Source: Hyphomicrobiales bacterium
Lineage (GTDB): Bacteria > Pseudomonadota > Alphaproteobacteria > Rhizobiales > Aestuariivirgaceae
Assembly: GCA_027051995.1 (NCBI GenBank)
Contig: JALUFY010000130.1
Coordinates: 1-15,499, forward strand
Direction of reading: 5' to 3'
DNA: 15,499 bases
Positions 7,314 through 14,696 of the stretch are shown here, piece after piece (within the stretch, counting starts at the first letter, position 1; each line of letters starts with the position of its first letter). The notes beneath the pieces are model-generated. The model saw only the letters and a program-made list of their open reading frames with translations, had not been told where the DNA came from and made no database searches. The translations under genes and the position numbers were made by a program.

Positions 7314-7353
7314 GGGGGAGCCACCCGTTCGCGGATGGCTCCCCCGTTTTTTT
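7314..7353 (+). terminator. rho-independent terminator of eipA
   Basis: A perfect 10 bp stem (7314-7323 with 7336-7345, GGGGGAGCCA/TGGCTCCCCC) is followed by G and seven T residues (7347-7353). It starts 32 bp after the eipA stop. It is the strongest terminator in the window. Confidence 0.92.
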
Positions 7354-7471
7354 ACCTTGAGTCGCGCGCGGGTTTGCAAATCGCTTCCGTTTGGGCTTCA
7401 ATGCGCCGGGTGCGCTGACAGGGGCTTTTCTTCATCAACCGGGCAGCGCCGGACAAACCGGGGAGGAAGCC

Positions 7472-8668
7472 ATGTCACAGATGGAAATGCTCATGTTCGC
7501 CGCGCTGGCGCTGGCGGTGGTGGCGCTGGTGGCGCTGCTGGCGGGGCGCTTCGCATGGGCCCTGGCGCGCGATATCAGAAAATGGCGCGCCCGGCGCAGC
7601 CAGCCGGACGAGGTGGCCGTGCTGCGGGCGGAGCGCGACAGGCTGAAGGCCGAGCACGCCATGCTGACGCGCAGGCTGGAGCTGCGGCTGAGCGAGCTCA
7701 AGGAGCGCTTCGCCCATCAGGAGGCGGAAGTCTCGCGGGCGCGCAACCGCACGGGCATTCTGGCCGAAAAGCTGGAGGCGGCGGCCAAGGTCATTTCGGA
7801 TCGCGACAGCGAGATCAAGAGCCTCAAGGAACTGGCCGCCTCGCTGGAGGCCGATCTGGAAAAACGCACCGCGGCGCTCCATGAGGCCAAGGACGCCATC
7901 CGCAAGCAGCACGACAGAATCAAGGAGCTGGAAACGCAGCGGGAGAAACTGAAGCAGGAAATTGGCGACAGGGAGCGGCAACTGGCCATCCTGCGCGAGG
8001 AAATCACGGCCACGGCCACGGCGGATGCCGCACTGGCGGACGGCGCGGACATGAACGCCGAGGAGCGGCTGGCGCTGAAAATCGCCGAGCTCAACAAAAT
8101 GGCGAAGCAGCTGGAAAGCCAGCGGGCGCAACTTGGCGGCAAGCCCGTGAAATCTCCCAGCCCCCGGGCGGAGCCGGAGCCCGCCGGGATGGCGGCGGCG
8201 TCCAGGGACGATGCAGATGCAAAAAATGATGCGAAAAAGGAAACCGGGGAGAGCGGGGGAGAAACGGGCGGAAAGCTGACCGGCAAGCTGGCAGAGGCCG
8301 AAAGGCACGCCGTCAAGCTGGACAGCGACCTGCGCAAGCTCGATGATCTGTGGGAAAACAAACTGGCGAGCCTGAAAACCATCGACGAGGCCATCGCCAG
8401 GGACAAGGGCAAAAAGACCGCCGGCGCATCCGTGAAGGTCAAGCCGTCCGCCGCCGGAGCGAAGGCAAAAGACACGCCCGCGAAGGCGGTGAAGGCGCGC
8501 AAGGCCGAGAAAAGGAAAAAGCCCGCCAAGAGCGCGAAACCCGCCGGGAAGAACAGCGGGGCGAAGCCGAAAAAGGCCGCCAGGCCCTCTTCCGTCCAGC
8601 CGGACGAGGCGCGCAACGTCGTCTCGCTGGCGGCGCGCATCCGGGCGCTGAAGAAGCAATCGAGATAG
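7472..8668 (+). CDS. membrane-anchored coiled-coil protein with basic Lys/Ala-rich tail, function unknown
   Basis: A 398-residue protein that I do not recognise with a named function. The N-terminus has one membrane helix (about residues 8-28, FAALALAVVALVALLAG). Then comes a basic turn (RDIRKWRARRSQ) and a long charged coiled coil (about 45-190) with heptad-like patterns. A low-complexity acidic/Gly stretch follows (about 235-270), a second short helical segment (LTGKLAEAERHAVKLDSDLR), and a strongly basic Lys/Ala/Pro tail (about 310-375), closing with NVVSLAARIRALKKQ. The layout and the 'EVAVLRAERDRLKAEHAM' stretch just after the membrane helix recall uncharacterised alphaproteobacterial membrane coiled-coil proteins. 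The basic tail could bind nucleic acid or anionic polymers. I chose ATG 7472 because GGAGG lies five bases upstream; an earlier in-frame TTG (7391) is unlikely. The cupin gene follows by 7 bp. Confidence 0.8.
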   Translation: MSQMEMLMFAALALAVVALVALLAGRFAWALARDIRKWRARRSQPDEVAVLRAERDRLKAEHAMLTRRLELRLSELKERFAHQEAEVSRARNRTGILAEKLEAAAKVISDRDSEIKSLKELAASLEADLEKRTAALHEAKDAIRKQHDRIKELETQREKLKQEIGDRERQLAILREEITATATADAALADGADMNAEERLALKIAELNKMAKQLESQRAQLGGKPVKSPSPRAEPEPAGMAAASRDDADAKNDAKKETGESGGETGGKLTGKLAEAERHAVKLDSDLRKLDDLWENKLASLKTIDEAIARDKGKKTAGASVKVKPSAAGAKAKDTPAKAVKARKAEKRKKPAKSAKPAGKNSGAKPKKAARPSSVQPDEARNVVSLAARIRALKKQSR

Positions 8669-8675
8669 GCCCGTC

Positions 8676-9164
8676 ATGCCGGACAAACCCAGGATCGCCG
8701 ACCCCGCCAGCATCACGCCGCGTATCGGCGGAGGATACCCGGAACGCTTCAACGCGCATGTGGGCGGGCGCATCAAGCGGGCGCTGACGGATGCGCTCGG
8801 GCTGACGCAATTCGGCGTCAATCTGACCGAACTGCCGCCCGGCGCGGCCAGCGCCCTGCGCCACTGGCACAGCCACGAGGATGAATGCGTCTATATCCTT
8901 GAAGGCCACCCCACATTGGTGACGGATGCGGGGGAAACCATCCTGCATCCCGGGCAGGCGGCGGGATTTCCCGCAGGCGTGGCAGATGGCCATTGCCTGA
9001 TCAACCAGACGGATGAACCAGTGGTTCTGCTGGAAATCGGCGCGCGCAACGATCAGGACGAAGGATTCTATCCGGATGTTGACCTGCATGCGCAGCCGGG
9101 GCGTTACACCAGCGAGAATTGCTTCACGCGCGCTGATGGCTCGCCTCTGGATGACGAAGACTGA
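8676..9164 (+). CDS. small single-domain cupin protein
   Basis: A 162-residue protein with a clear cupin_2 fold. Motif 1 is HWHSHEDECVYILEGHPTL (about residues 63-81), with His63, His66 and Glu70 as likely metal ligands. Motif 2 is PAGVADGHCLINQTDEPV, with the usual His. It has no second domain and no export signal, so it should be cytoplasmic. Relatives are annotated loosely as sugar-binding or transcription-associated cupins. No substrate can be read from the sequence. It follows the coiled-coil gene by only 7 bp, so the two are probably co-transcribed, with a weak ribosome site (GAGATAGG). Confidence 0.82.
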   Translation: MPDKPRIADPASITPRIGGGYPERFNAHVGGRIKRALTDALGLTQFGVNLTELPPGAASALRHWHSHEDECVYILEGHPTLVTDAGETILHPGQAAGFPAGVADGHCLINQTDEPVVLLEIGARNDQDEGFYPDVDLHAQPGRYTSENCFTRADGSPLDDED

Positions 9165-9175
9165 CGCCTTCCCGG

Positions 9176-9202
9176 GCCGGGATCATTCCAGCCCGGCGTT
9201 TT
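9176..9202 (+). terminator. weak hairpin between convergent cupin and MBL genes
   Basis: A 6 bp stem (9176-9181 with 9192-9197, GCCGGG/CCCGGC), a 10-nt loop, then G and four T residues. It sits at the junction of two convergent genes and overlaps the last codons of the MBL gene. The short T run makes it a marginal terminator. Confidence 0.35.
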
Positions 9203-10133
9203 CCAGCTGCACATAGGTGCGCGCCACGTTGGTGGGGTGCCAGATTTCATGATGTTGCAGATGGCGGAAGGGCGCGGGCGTCTGGCGGTATTTCGCCAGC
9301 ACGTCTTCAAGCGGCGTCATGTCCGCCACCAGCGGGGTGAGCGTCCTGACGAGCCAGGCGAGATAATCGCCGGTATCAAGGCGCGCCCTGGCCAGCGGCC
9401 CTGGCGCGCCGTGGCCGGGGATGACGTGGACGGGCCTGAGCACCGCCATGCGCTTGAAGGCCTTGCTCCATTTCGCGGTGTCCGAGATCTGATCCAGAAC
9501 GCCCAGCATGCGGTCCATGAAGACCAGATCACCGGTGAAAACCGTGCGCTCGTCCGGCAGCCAGACGATGGCGTCGGAGGGGAAATGGGCCGGGCCGGGC
9601 CAGATGATCTCCAGCTTGACGCCGCCAAGCTCCAGCCTTGCGTGACCGGTATCCAGCGCCGGGGCGGCAAAGACGGGTTTTGTTCCGGCAAGGCGTTTTT
9701 TCAGCACCGCCTTGAGGCGTTTCATGTGACCGGCGGCGAAGGCTTTCTGGCTTTTCACGGTGCGTTTCAGGGCGATGATCTTCGCCCCCTGGGCGGCGAA
9801 ATAGCCATTGCCGAGCCAGCGGTGATCCTGCGCGCCTGTGTTGATGACCCATTTCACCGGCTTGCCCGTGGCCACGCGCACGGCCAGGTCGATGACCTTG
9901 GCGCTGGCCGCCGAAGCGCCGGAGTCGACGAGAATGACGCCATCCTTTGTGGCGATGACGCCGAATGTGGCGTTGAGAGCGAAGTTTTGCCGCGTGCGCG
10001 GGCCGGTCTGGCCAACGAGGGCCCAGATATCCTGCGTGACGCGCACGGGCTTGAGGATCGTTCCGGCCTGCGCCAGCGGCGGCCAGATCAGGGCGGCGAG
10101 CAGAAGAAAAAAGAAAGGCGGGCGGAATGTCAT
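9183..10133 (-). CDS. secreted metallo-beta-lactamase-fold protein with degenerate zinc site
   Basis: A 316-residue protein with an N-terminal signal peptide (FFFLLLAALIWPPLAQA, cleavage about residue 23). MBL-fold landmarks are in order: Asp70 in GVILVDSG, the motif-2 region NTGAQDH (98-104), His183 in GPAHFPSD, Asp202 in VFTGDLVF, and His241 in IPGHG. The canonical HxHxDH is reduced to the final Asp-His, and the first two His ligands are replaced by Gly/Ala/Gln. The relatives it most resembles are periplasmic SoxH-like or quinoprotein-relay hydrolases, but that is a guess. It could be a one-metal enzyme or a non-catalytic binder. The ATG at 10133 has AAGGAG seven bases upstream. tRNA-Glu lies just upstream on the same strand. 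Confidence 0.85.
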   Translation of the reverse strand: MTFRPPFFFLLLAALIWPPLAQAGTILKPVRVTQDIWALVGQTGPRTRQNFALNATFGVIATKDGVILVDSGASAASAKVIDLAVRVATGKPVKWVINTGAQDHRWLGNGYFAAQGAKIIALKRTVKSQKAFAAGHMKRLKAVLKKRLAGTKPVFAAPALDTGHARLELGGVKLEIIWPGPAHFPSDAIVWLPDERTVFTGDLVFMDRMLGVLDQISDTAKWSKAFKRMAVLRPVHVIPGHGAPGPLARARLDTGDYLAWLVRTLTPLVADMTPLEDVLAKYRQTPAPFRHLQHHEIWHPTNVARTYVQLENAGLE

Positions 10134-10240
10134 CGGGCGCTCCTTGTGGCCGTCCGTGGCCGGGTGCTGGAACGGAAAAAAGCCGCCAATGGCGCCGCAT
10201 GCGCGAAAGTGGCCAAATGGGCCTCCGGCTGGCGGAAGAA

Positions 10241-10316
10241 TGGCGCCCCCAAGGGGACTCGAACCCCTGTTTCCGGCGTGAGAGGCCGGCGTCCTAGGCC
10301 ACTAGACGATGGGGGC
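10241..10316 (-). tRNA. tRNA-Glu (anticodon CTC)
   Basis: This is a complete 76-nt cloverleaf on the minus strand. The acceptor arm GCCCCCA pairs with TGGGGGC, followed by discriminator G and an encoded CCA (10241-10243). The anticodon arm is CCGGC-CTCTCAC-GCCGG, giving CTC. The T arm is AGGGG-TTCGAGT-CCCCT. The D arm (GTCT...GGAC) is normal. CTC reads GAG, a frequent Glu codon in this GC-rich sequence. No integrase or attachment duplication is seen beside it. Confidence 0.97.
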
Positions 10317-10425
10317 GGCGCACTGAAGCCAGACCATACCAGCCTGACCGGATTTCCTATAAGGGGCGGCGGCGAAAAGCGCAAGTGCCGGACAGGTGTT
10401 TTTTCGCCTTTCCCCTGCCCCGTGT

Positions 10426-11202
10426 TCAGGTGATCAGGCGCGGACGGGGGCGCGCGGCATCCTGTTTCTCGGCGTCCCATTCGGCGGCCATCTGGCGGGC
10501 CTGGGTGAGATCGGTGGGGAAATCCACCTCGCTCCAGACATGGCCGGAGAGATCGACGGTGTTGACCGCCGTCAGCTTGGCCAGCTGGCCGATGGCGGCG
10601 GGGAACCACTGCTTGAGGGCCGATGGCTGTTTCATCATCTCCTCCAGCACCTCGCGGTAAAGGCGCGGCCCCTCGCCGCGGAAGACGTAAAAGCCCGTGG
10701 CCTCGGCGTCCACGGCCTCCAGCGGCAGGGTCTTGCCGATTTCCGTCAGGCGCGGGCCGTCGAGCATGACCTTCATGTCGTCGGCGTCGTAGGTTGCCTT
10801 GCGGTTGATGGCCACCGACACCGGCGCGCCATTGGCCGCCAGCAGCGCCTCCACGAGATCGGCGCGGAAAACGTTGTCGCCGTTGACCTGGATGAAATCG
10901 CCGTCCATTTCATGGCGCGCCATCCAGCAGCTGGCCAGGTTGTCGCTGACGGCGTAGAACGGGTTGTAGACGATGCGGATGGTGACGTTGTCGCGCCCGG
11001 CGATGCGCGCCAGGGCCTGCTCCATCAGATCATAACCATAACCGGCGATGACCACGAAATCGCGCACCCCGCGGGCGGCGAAGGCGTCGATCTGGCGGCC
11101 TATGAGCGTCTGGCCGCCGATGTCCAGCAGGGCCTTGGGGATGTCCGATGTCAGCGGCAGAAGGCGGCGGCCCTGCCCGGCGGCCAGAATAATCACTTTC
11201 AC
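10426..11202 (-). CDS. LicC/IPCT-like nucleotidyltransferase (NTP_transferase)
   Basis: A 258-residue protein starting (V/M)KVIILAAGQGRRLLPLTSDIPK, the pyrophosphorylase signature (residues 1-23). It has VNGDNVF (Asp109) as the metal and nucleotide site. YNPFYAVSDN (79-88) followed by SCWMAR is typical of phosphocholine cytidylyltransferase (LicC) and inositol-1-phosphate cytidylyltransferase relatives. It probably makes a CDP- or UDP-activated polyol, choline or sugar in the cytoplasm. The GTG at 11202 is chosen because homologues begin at MKVIILAAG; AAAGG lies about 10 bases upstream. An ATG at 11265 would add 21 residues. It is divergent from the metallophosphoesterase. A CDP-alcohol transferase at the window's right end (14697 onward) is a plausible user of its product. 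The substrate cannot be read from the sequence. Confidence 0.85.
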   Translation of the reverse strand: MKVIILAAGQGRRLLPLTSDIPKALLDIGGQTLIGRQIDAFAARGVRDFVVIAGYGYDLMEQALARIAGRDNVTIRIVYNPFYAVSDNLASCWMARHEMDGDFIQVNGDNVFRADLVEALLAANGAPVSVAINRKATYDADDMKVMLDGPRLTEIGKTLPLEAVDAEATGFYVFRGEGPRLYREVLEEMMKQPSALKQWFPAAIGQLAKLTAVNTVDLSGHVWSEVDFPTDLTQARQMAAEWDAEKQDAARPRPRLIT

Positions 11203-11322
11203 GGCGCGGCTACCTTTGTTATTGGGGGGCGTCCGGAAAAGGCTCCGGGCTGCCCGTTCGCGCATTCCAATGACACCTTTTGCGCGGCTTCGTCAATCAT
11301 CCCCTTGATTTGCGCCATTTCC

Positions 11323-12225
11323 ATGATCAGGCTCGCTCATATCACCGATCCGCATCTGCCGCTGGCGGGCGCGCGGCCTGGCGAGCTGGCCTCGAAGCGC
11401 ATTCTGGGCTGGCTGTCCTGGCGGCTGCGGCGCTGGCGCAATCACAGGCGCGAGGTGCTCGATCTGGTCATGGCGGACATCGCCGCCAGCGGGGCGCGGC
11501 ATGTCGCGCTGAGCGGCGATCTGACCAATATCGCCACGCGGGCGGAATTCGCCAAGGCGCGAAAATGGCTGACCGGCATCGCCGGGCCCGGGAAGCTGAC
11601 CTTCGTGCCGGGCAATCATGACTGCTACGTGGCTGATGCGGCGCAGGCCGGGCTGGCCTCTCTCGCGCCGTGGATGACCGGTGTGGCGGAGGAGAAGAGC
11701 CTGCCGGAGTTTCCCACGGTGCGCTATCTGGGCAACGTGGCGCTGATCGGCGTCAATTCCAGCTATCCCGCGCCCTGGGGCGAGGCCTCCGGACGGGTGG
11801 GCGGCAAACAGCTCAAGGCGCTGGCCGGCCTGCTCACATCCTGCGCCGCCAAGGGCCTGTGCCGGGTGGTGCTGATCCATCATCCGCCGCTGGCGGAGCT
11901 GGCCACGAAGCCGCGCAAGGCGCTGAAGGACGCGGACGCGCTGAAGGATATCCTGAAGACGCATGGCGCGGAGGCCGTGCTTTACGGCCACAATCACCTC
12001 TGGGCGCATGACGCGCTGGAGACGGCCACCGGCAGGGCGCATCTTCTGGCCGCGCCCTCGGCCTCCATGGCCACGGGACGGAGCAGGCCGCCGGGCGGCT
12101 GGCAGATGCTGCGCATCTCCCGCGCCCAGGGGGTATGGAACATCACCGTGGAGCGGCGCGGGCTGAGCGGGGACGGCGAGGGCGTCGTTCCCCTGGAGAC
12201 CCTGCGTCTGAGCTCGCGGGACTGA
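11323..12225 (+). CDS. class III metallophosphoesterase (CpdA-like)
   Basis: A 300-residue calcineurin-like phosphoesterase with all five metal motifs: D9xH11 (AHITDPHL), G65-D66-LTN69, GNHD (97-100), IHHPP (185-189) and GHNH (222-225). No signal peptide or membrane segment is seen, so it is cytoplasmic. The arrangement matches the CpdA (3',5'-cAMP phosphodiesterase) class, but this class also includes UDP-diacylglucosamine hydrolase and other phospholipid enzymes, so substrate is open. I chose the ATG at 11323 because it opens the conserved beta strand; it has no good ribosome site, which is unusual among its neighbours. The next genes, lptF and lptG, are 145 bp away. The divergent nucleotidyltransferase shares its 120 bp upstream region. 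Confidence 0.85.
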   Translation: MIRLAHITDPHLPLAGARPGELASKRILGWLSWRLRRWRNHRREVLDLVMADIAASGARHVALSGDLTNIATRAEFAKARKWLTGIAGPGKLTFVPGNHDCYVADAAQAGLASLAPWMTGVAEEKSLPEFPTVRYLGNVALIGVNSSYPAPWGEASGRVGGKQLKALAGLLTSCAAKGLCRVVLIHHPPLAELATKPRKALKDADALKDILKTHGAEAVLYGHNHLWAHDALETATGRAHLLAAPSASMATGRSRPPGGWQMLRISRAQGVWNITVERRGLSGDGEGVVPLETLRLSSRD

Positions 12226-12370
12226 CCGGCCGGACGCGGTTTCACCGTCTCCGCCGCATTGCGGCCTTGTGATGATGCATGTGATGCGGGATAAGAGGGC
12301 GGCCGTTCGCGCGGCGCGGTTCGCGGCACGCTGATTCGAGCCCGCCGAGACGATTTTTCCGAGGATGCCC

Positions 12371-13609
12371 ATGCCCGGCTTCAAGATACTGGACCGTTAT
12401 GTGCTCACCCAGGTGCTCAAGCCCCTGGGCGTGGCGCTGGGCATCGGGCTGATGGTGCTGCTTTCGGAGCGGCTGGTGCGCATTCTCGACGTGACGCTTG
12501 GCAAGAAGAACTCCTTTTCCGTGGTCTTCGAGCTGCTGGGTTATCTGGTGCCCCATTATCTGGGCATCGCCATGCCCGCGGCGCTGTTTCTGGGGCTGCT
12601 GTTCGGCGTCAACCGGATGTCGAAGAACAGCGAGATCGACGCCATGCTGGCCTCCGGCATTTCCCTGCACAGGATGATGCGGCCGGTGATCTGGCTGTCC
12701 ATCCTGATGACGCTGGCGGCGGTGTTCATCTTCGGCTGGATGCAGCCCTACACGCGCTACGCCTACCGGGCGCTGATCTACACGGTGAGCAATGTCGAGG
12801 TCTTCTATCTGGCCGAGGAAGGGGTGTTCATGCAGGTGGGCACGCGCACCTTCATTCTCGACAAGCTGGAGCGCAAGACCAACCGGTTTCAGCGTATTTT
12901 CCTGTTCGACTACCGGGGCAAGGGCGGGGCGGAGACGATCACCGCCAAGCGCGGCTACCTTGTGCCGCAGAAGAATGATCCAAGGCCCCTGCTTGTGCTG
13001 GAGGACGGCCACAGGCTGGCGCTGAAAAGCTGGCCGGAAACCGATTCGGACAAGCCGCCGCCGCGCTTCACCTCCGGGTTCTTCAAGCGCGTGGAAGCGC
13101 CCATCGGCAAGGAAAGCGCCACGGTGTTCCGCCCGCGCGGCGAGGACGTGCGGGAGCTGACGTGCGCCGAACTGAGCGCCAGTTATGACCCGCCGCGCCG
13201 GAAAACTTCCGTGCGCGAGCTGCATGTGGAGCTGCACAAGCGCATCGTCTCGGTGCTGACCATTCTGATCCTGCCGTTTCTGGCCCTGCCCTTCGCCGTC
13301 GGGCAGAGACGCCAGCAAAGGGCCTACCGCTTCGCCGTGGCGTTGATCATTCTGGTCGCCTATTACGAATTCGTCCAGCATGGCGCGGCGGTGGCCAGGG
13401 TGGGGGCCGCGCCCATCTGGCTGATGATCTGGCTGCCCTTCGGCCTGTTGGCGGTCTTTTCCCTGTGGCGCTACTGGCGCGTGTGCTTCACGATCAAGCA
13501 GGATCTGTTCGACAATCTCTATGACGCCCTGGCGAGGGGCGCCGGTGCGTTCAAGGGCGGGCTCATGCGGCTCTTCCGGCGTGACGGCGCAGGGGAGGCG
13601 GCGCGATGA
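12371..13609 (+). CDS. lptF: LPS export ABC permease LptF
   Basis: A 412-residue YjgP/YjgQ family permease. It begins with LDRYVLTQVLKPLGVALGIG (TM1 about residues 14-36) and has six membrane helices: three before and three after a periplasmic beta-jellyroll of about 165 residues. The cytoplasmic coupling region NRMSKNSEIDAMLASGISL (about 80-98) contacts the LptB ATPase. LptB2FG extracts LPS from the inner membrane and drives it along the Lpt bridge. I chose ATG 12371 because GAGG is six bases upstream; the alternative ATG at 12365 sits directly on that GAGG. The C-terminal tail after TM6 is fairly long and basic (about 40 residues). It overlaps lptG by four bases. Confidence 0.95.
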   Translation: MPGFKILDRYVLTQVLKPLGVALGIGLMVLLSERLVRILDVTLGKKNSFSVVFELLGYLVPHYLGIAMPAALFLGLLFGVNRMSKNSEIDAMLASGISLHRMMRPVIWLSILMTLAAVFIFGWMQPYTRYAYRALIYTVSNVEVFYLAEEGVFMQVGTRTFILDKLERKTNRFQRIFLFDYRGKGGAETITAKRGYLVPQKNDPRPLLVLEDGHRLALKSWPETDSDKPPPRFTSGFFKRVEAPIGKESATVFRPRGEDVRELTCAELSASYDPPRRKTSVRELHVELHKRIVSVLTILILPFLALPFAVGQRRQQRAYRFAVALIILVAYYEFVQHGAAVARVGAAPIWLMIWLPFGLLAVFSLWRYWRVCFTIKQDLFDNLYDALARGAGAFKGGLMRLFRRDGAGEAAR

Positions 13610-14682
13610 AGACCATCGGATTGATGCTGACGAAAATGGTTTTCGCGCGCTTTCTGGCCATCCTGCTGGGCATGACCCTGTTCGTGCTCATGCTGGACGC
13701 GCTGAGCAACATGGACAGCATCCTGGCCTACAACAACGATGATTATACCGCCCTGCTGCGCTACGCGGGCCTGCGCTTTCCGCAGGTGGCCTCGACCTTC
13801 TGGAACATGAGCCTGCTGCTTGCGGTGCTGCTGACACTCGTTGAGCTGGCCTGGCGCGACGAAATGGTGGCGCTGTGGGCGGCGGGCATTTCACCGTTCC
13901 AGATCATGCTCATGCTGCTGCCGCTGGGCATCGTACTGGGAATTGGCCAGTTCGCCATCAATGACCGGGCCGTGCCGGCCACGGCCAAGGTGCTGCGCGA
14001 ATGGGGTGTGGGAGACTACGCCAACAAGCGGCTGCAAATGGGCGAGCGCGACCCCATCTGGATGCGCGCGGGCAATGACATCATGCGGGCGGAAAAGGCC
14101 AACGCCAAGGCCACAAGGCTGGAAGGCGTGACCATCTTCCGGCGCGACAGGGAAGGACTGCTGATCGAGCAGATCATCGCGCGCTCGGCGCGGCGGGAAA
14201 ACGGCCGCTGGCTGCTGCGCGATGTGCTGATCTATTCGCGCGACAACGTGGCCCCGGGGCGGGTTGCGGCCATGGTCTATTCGGGCAATCTGCGGTTTGC
14301 CGCCGCCGGGGCGCGCTCCGGCGATCCGGAAGAGATGTCACTGGCGGACTTGCGCTATTTCGTCGTCAATCAGGGCTTCGGCATCCGCCCGGCCTTCGTT
14401 TACGAGGCCTGGTGGCACAAGCGCATATCCCTTGTGCTGGCCGCCTGGCTGATGATGGCGGTCTGCGTGCCGCTTGCGGCGCGCTACCGGCGCGGCGGCG
14501 CGGTGGGCTACATGTTCGGGGCCGGCGTGACCATCGGTTTCGCCTATTTCATTTTCGACGGCATTTCCATGACCATCGGTGAAATGGGCCTGGCCCCGCC
14601 CTGGGCGGCGGCGTGGATCCCCGTGGCGGCGCTGGCGCTGCTGACGGCGGCCCTGGCCATGCGGGCGGAGACGGTATCGTGA
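13606..14682 (+). CDS. lptG: LPS export ABC permease LptG
   Basis: A 358-residue partner of LptF. It has TM1 (about 12-32, FARFLAILLGMTLFVLMLDAL), TM2 (about 60-83), TM3 (about 97-121), a periplasmic domain of about 150 residues, and three C-terminal helices. Its coupling segment is LAWRDEMVALWAAGISPFQI. It starts inside the lptF stop (ATGA), which secures one-to-one synthesis of the two permeases of LptB2FG. The following CDP-alcohol transferase gene begins at once, with only 14 bp between its preferred ATG and this stop codon. The presence of lptFG shows a Gram-negative, LPS-bearing envelope. Confidence 0.95.
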   Translation: MKTIGLMLTKMVFARFLAILLGMTLFVLMLDALSNMDSILAYNNDDYTALLRYAGLRFPQVASTFWNMSLLLAVLLTLVELAWRDEMVALWAAGISPFQIMLMLLPLGIVLGIGQFAINDRAVPATAKVLREWGVGDYANKRLQMGERDPIWMRAGNDIMRAEKANAKATRLEGVTIFRRDREGLLIEQIIARSARRENGRWLLRDVLIYSRDNVAPGRVAAMVYSGNLRFAAAGARSGDPEEMSLADLRYFVVNQGFGIRPAFVYEAWWHKRISLVLAAWLMMAVCVPLAARYRRGGAVGYMFGAGVTIGFAYFIFDGISMTIGEMGLAPPWAAAWIPVAALALLTAALAMRAETVS

Positions 14683-14696
14683 CACATGAGGGGCAG

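Noticed and set aside
7475..8821. Minus-strand open frame of about 448 codons opposite the coiled-coil and cupin genes
   Set aside because: The translation is compositionally biased (Leu/Arg/Gly) with no family features, and it overlaps two better supported genes.
10241..10316. tRNA-Glu as an integration site for a mobile element
   Set aside because: No integrase, no duplicated tRNA 3' end in the window and no composition change on either side.
9237..10433. Plus-strand open frame of about 398 codons over the MBL gene and tRNA-Glu
   Set aside because: It runs through a tRNA gene and has no coherent protein features; the minus strand carries the signal peptide and MBL motifs.
12272..12334. 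Small open frame of 20 codons (MMHVMRDKR...) between the metallophosphoesterase and lptF
   Set aside because: No Shine-Dalgarno, Arg/Ala-rich chance composition, and no attenuator structure following it.
12242..13381. Minus-strand open frame of about 379 codons opposite lptF
   Set aside because: Shadow of lptF; rich in His, Gln and Arg with no recognisable domain.
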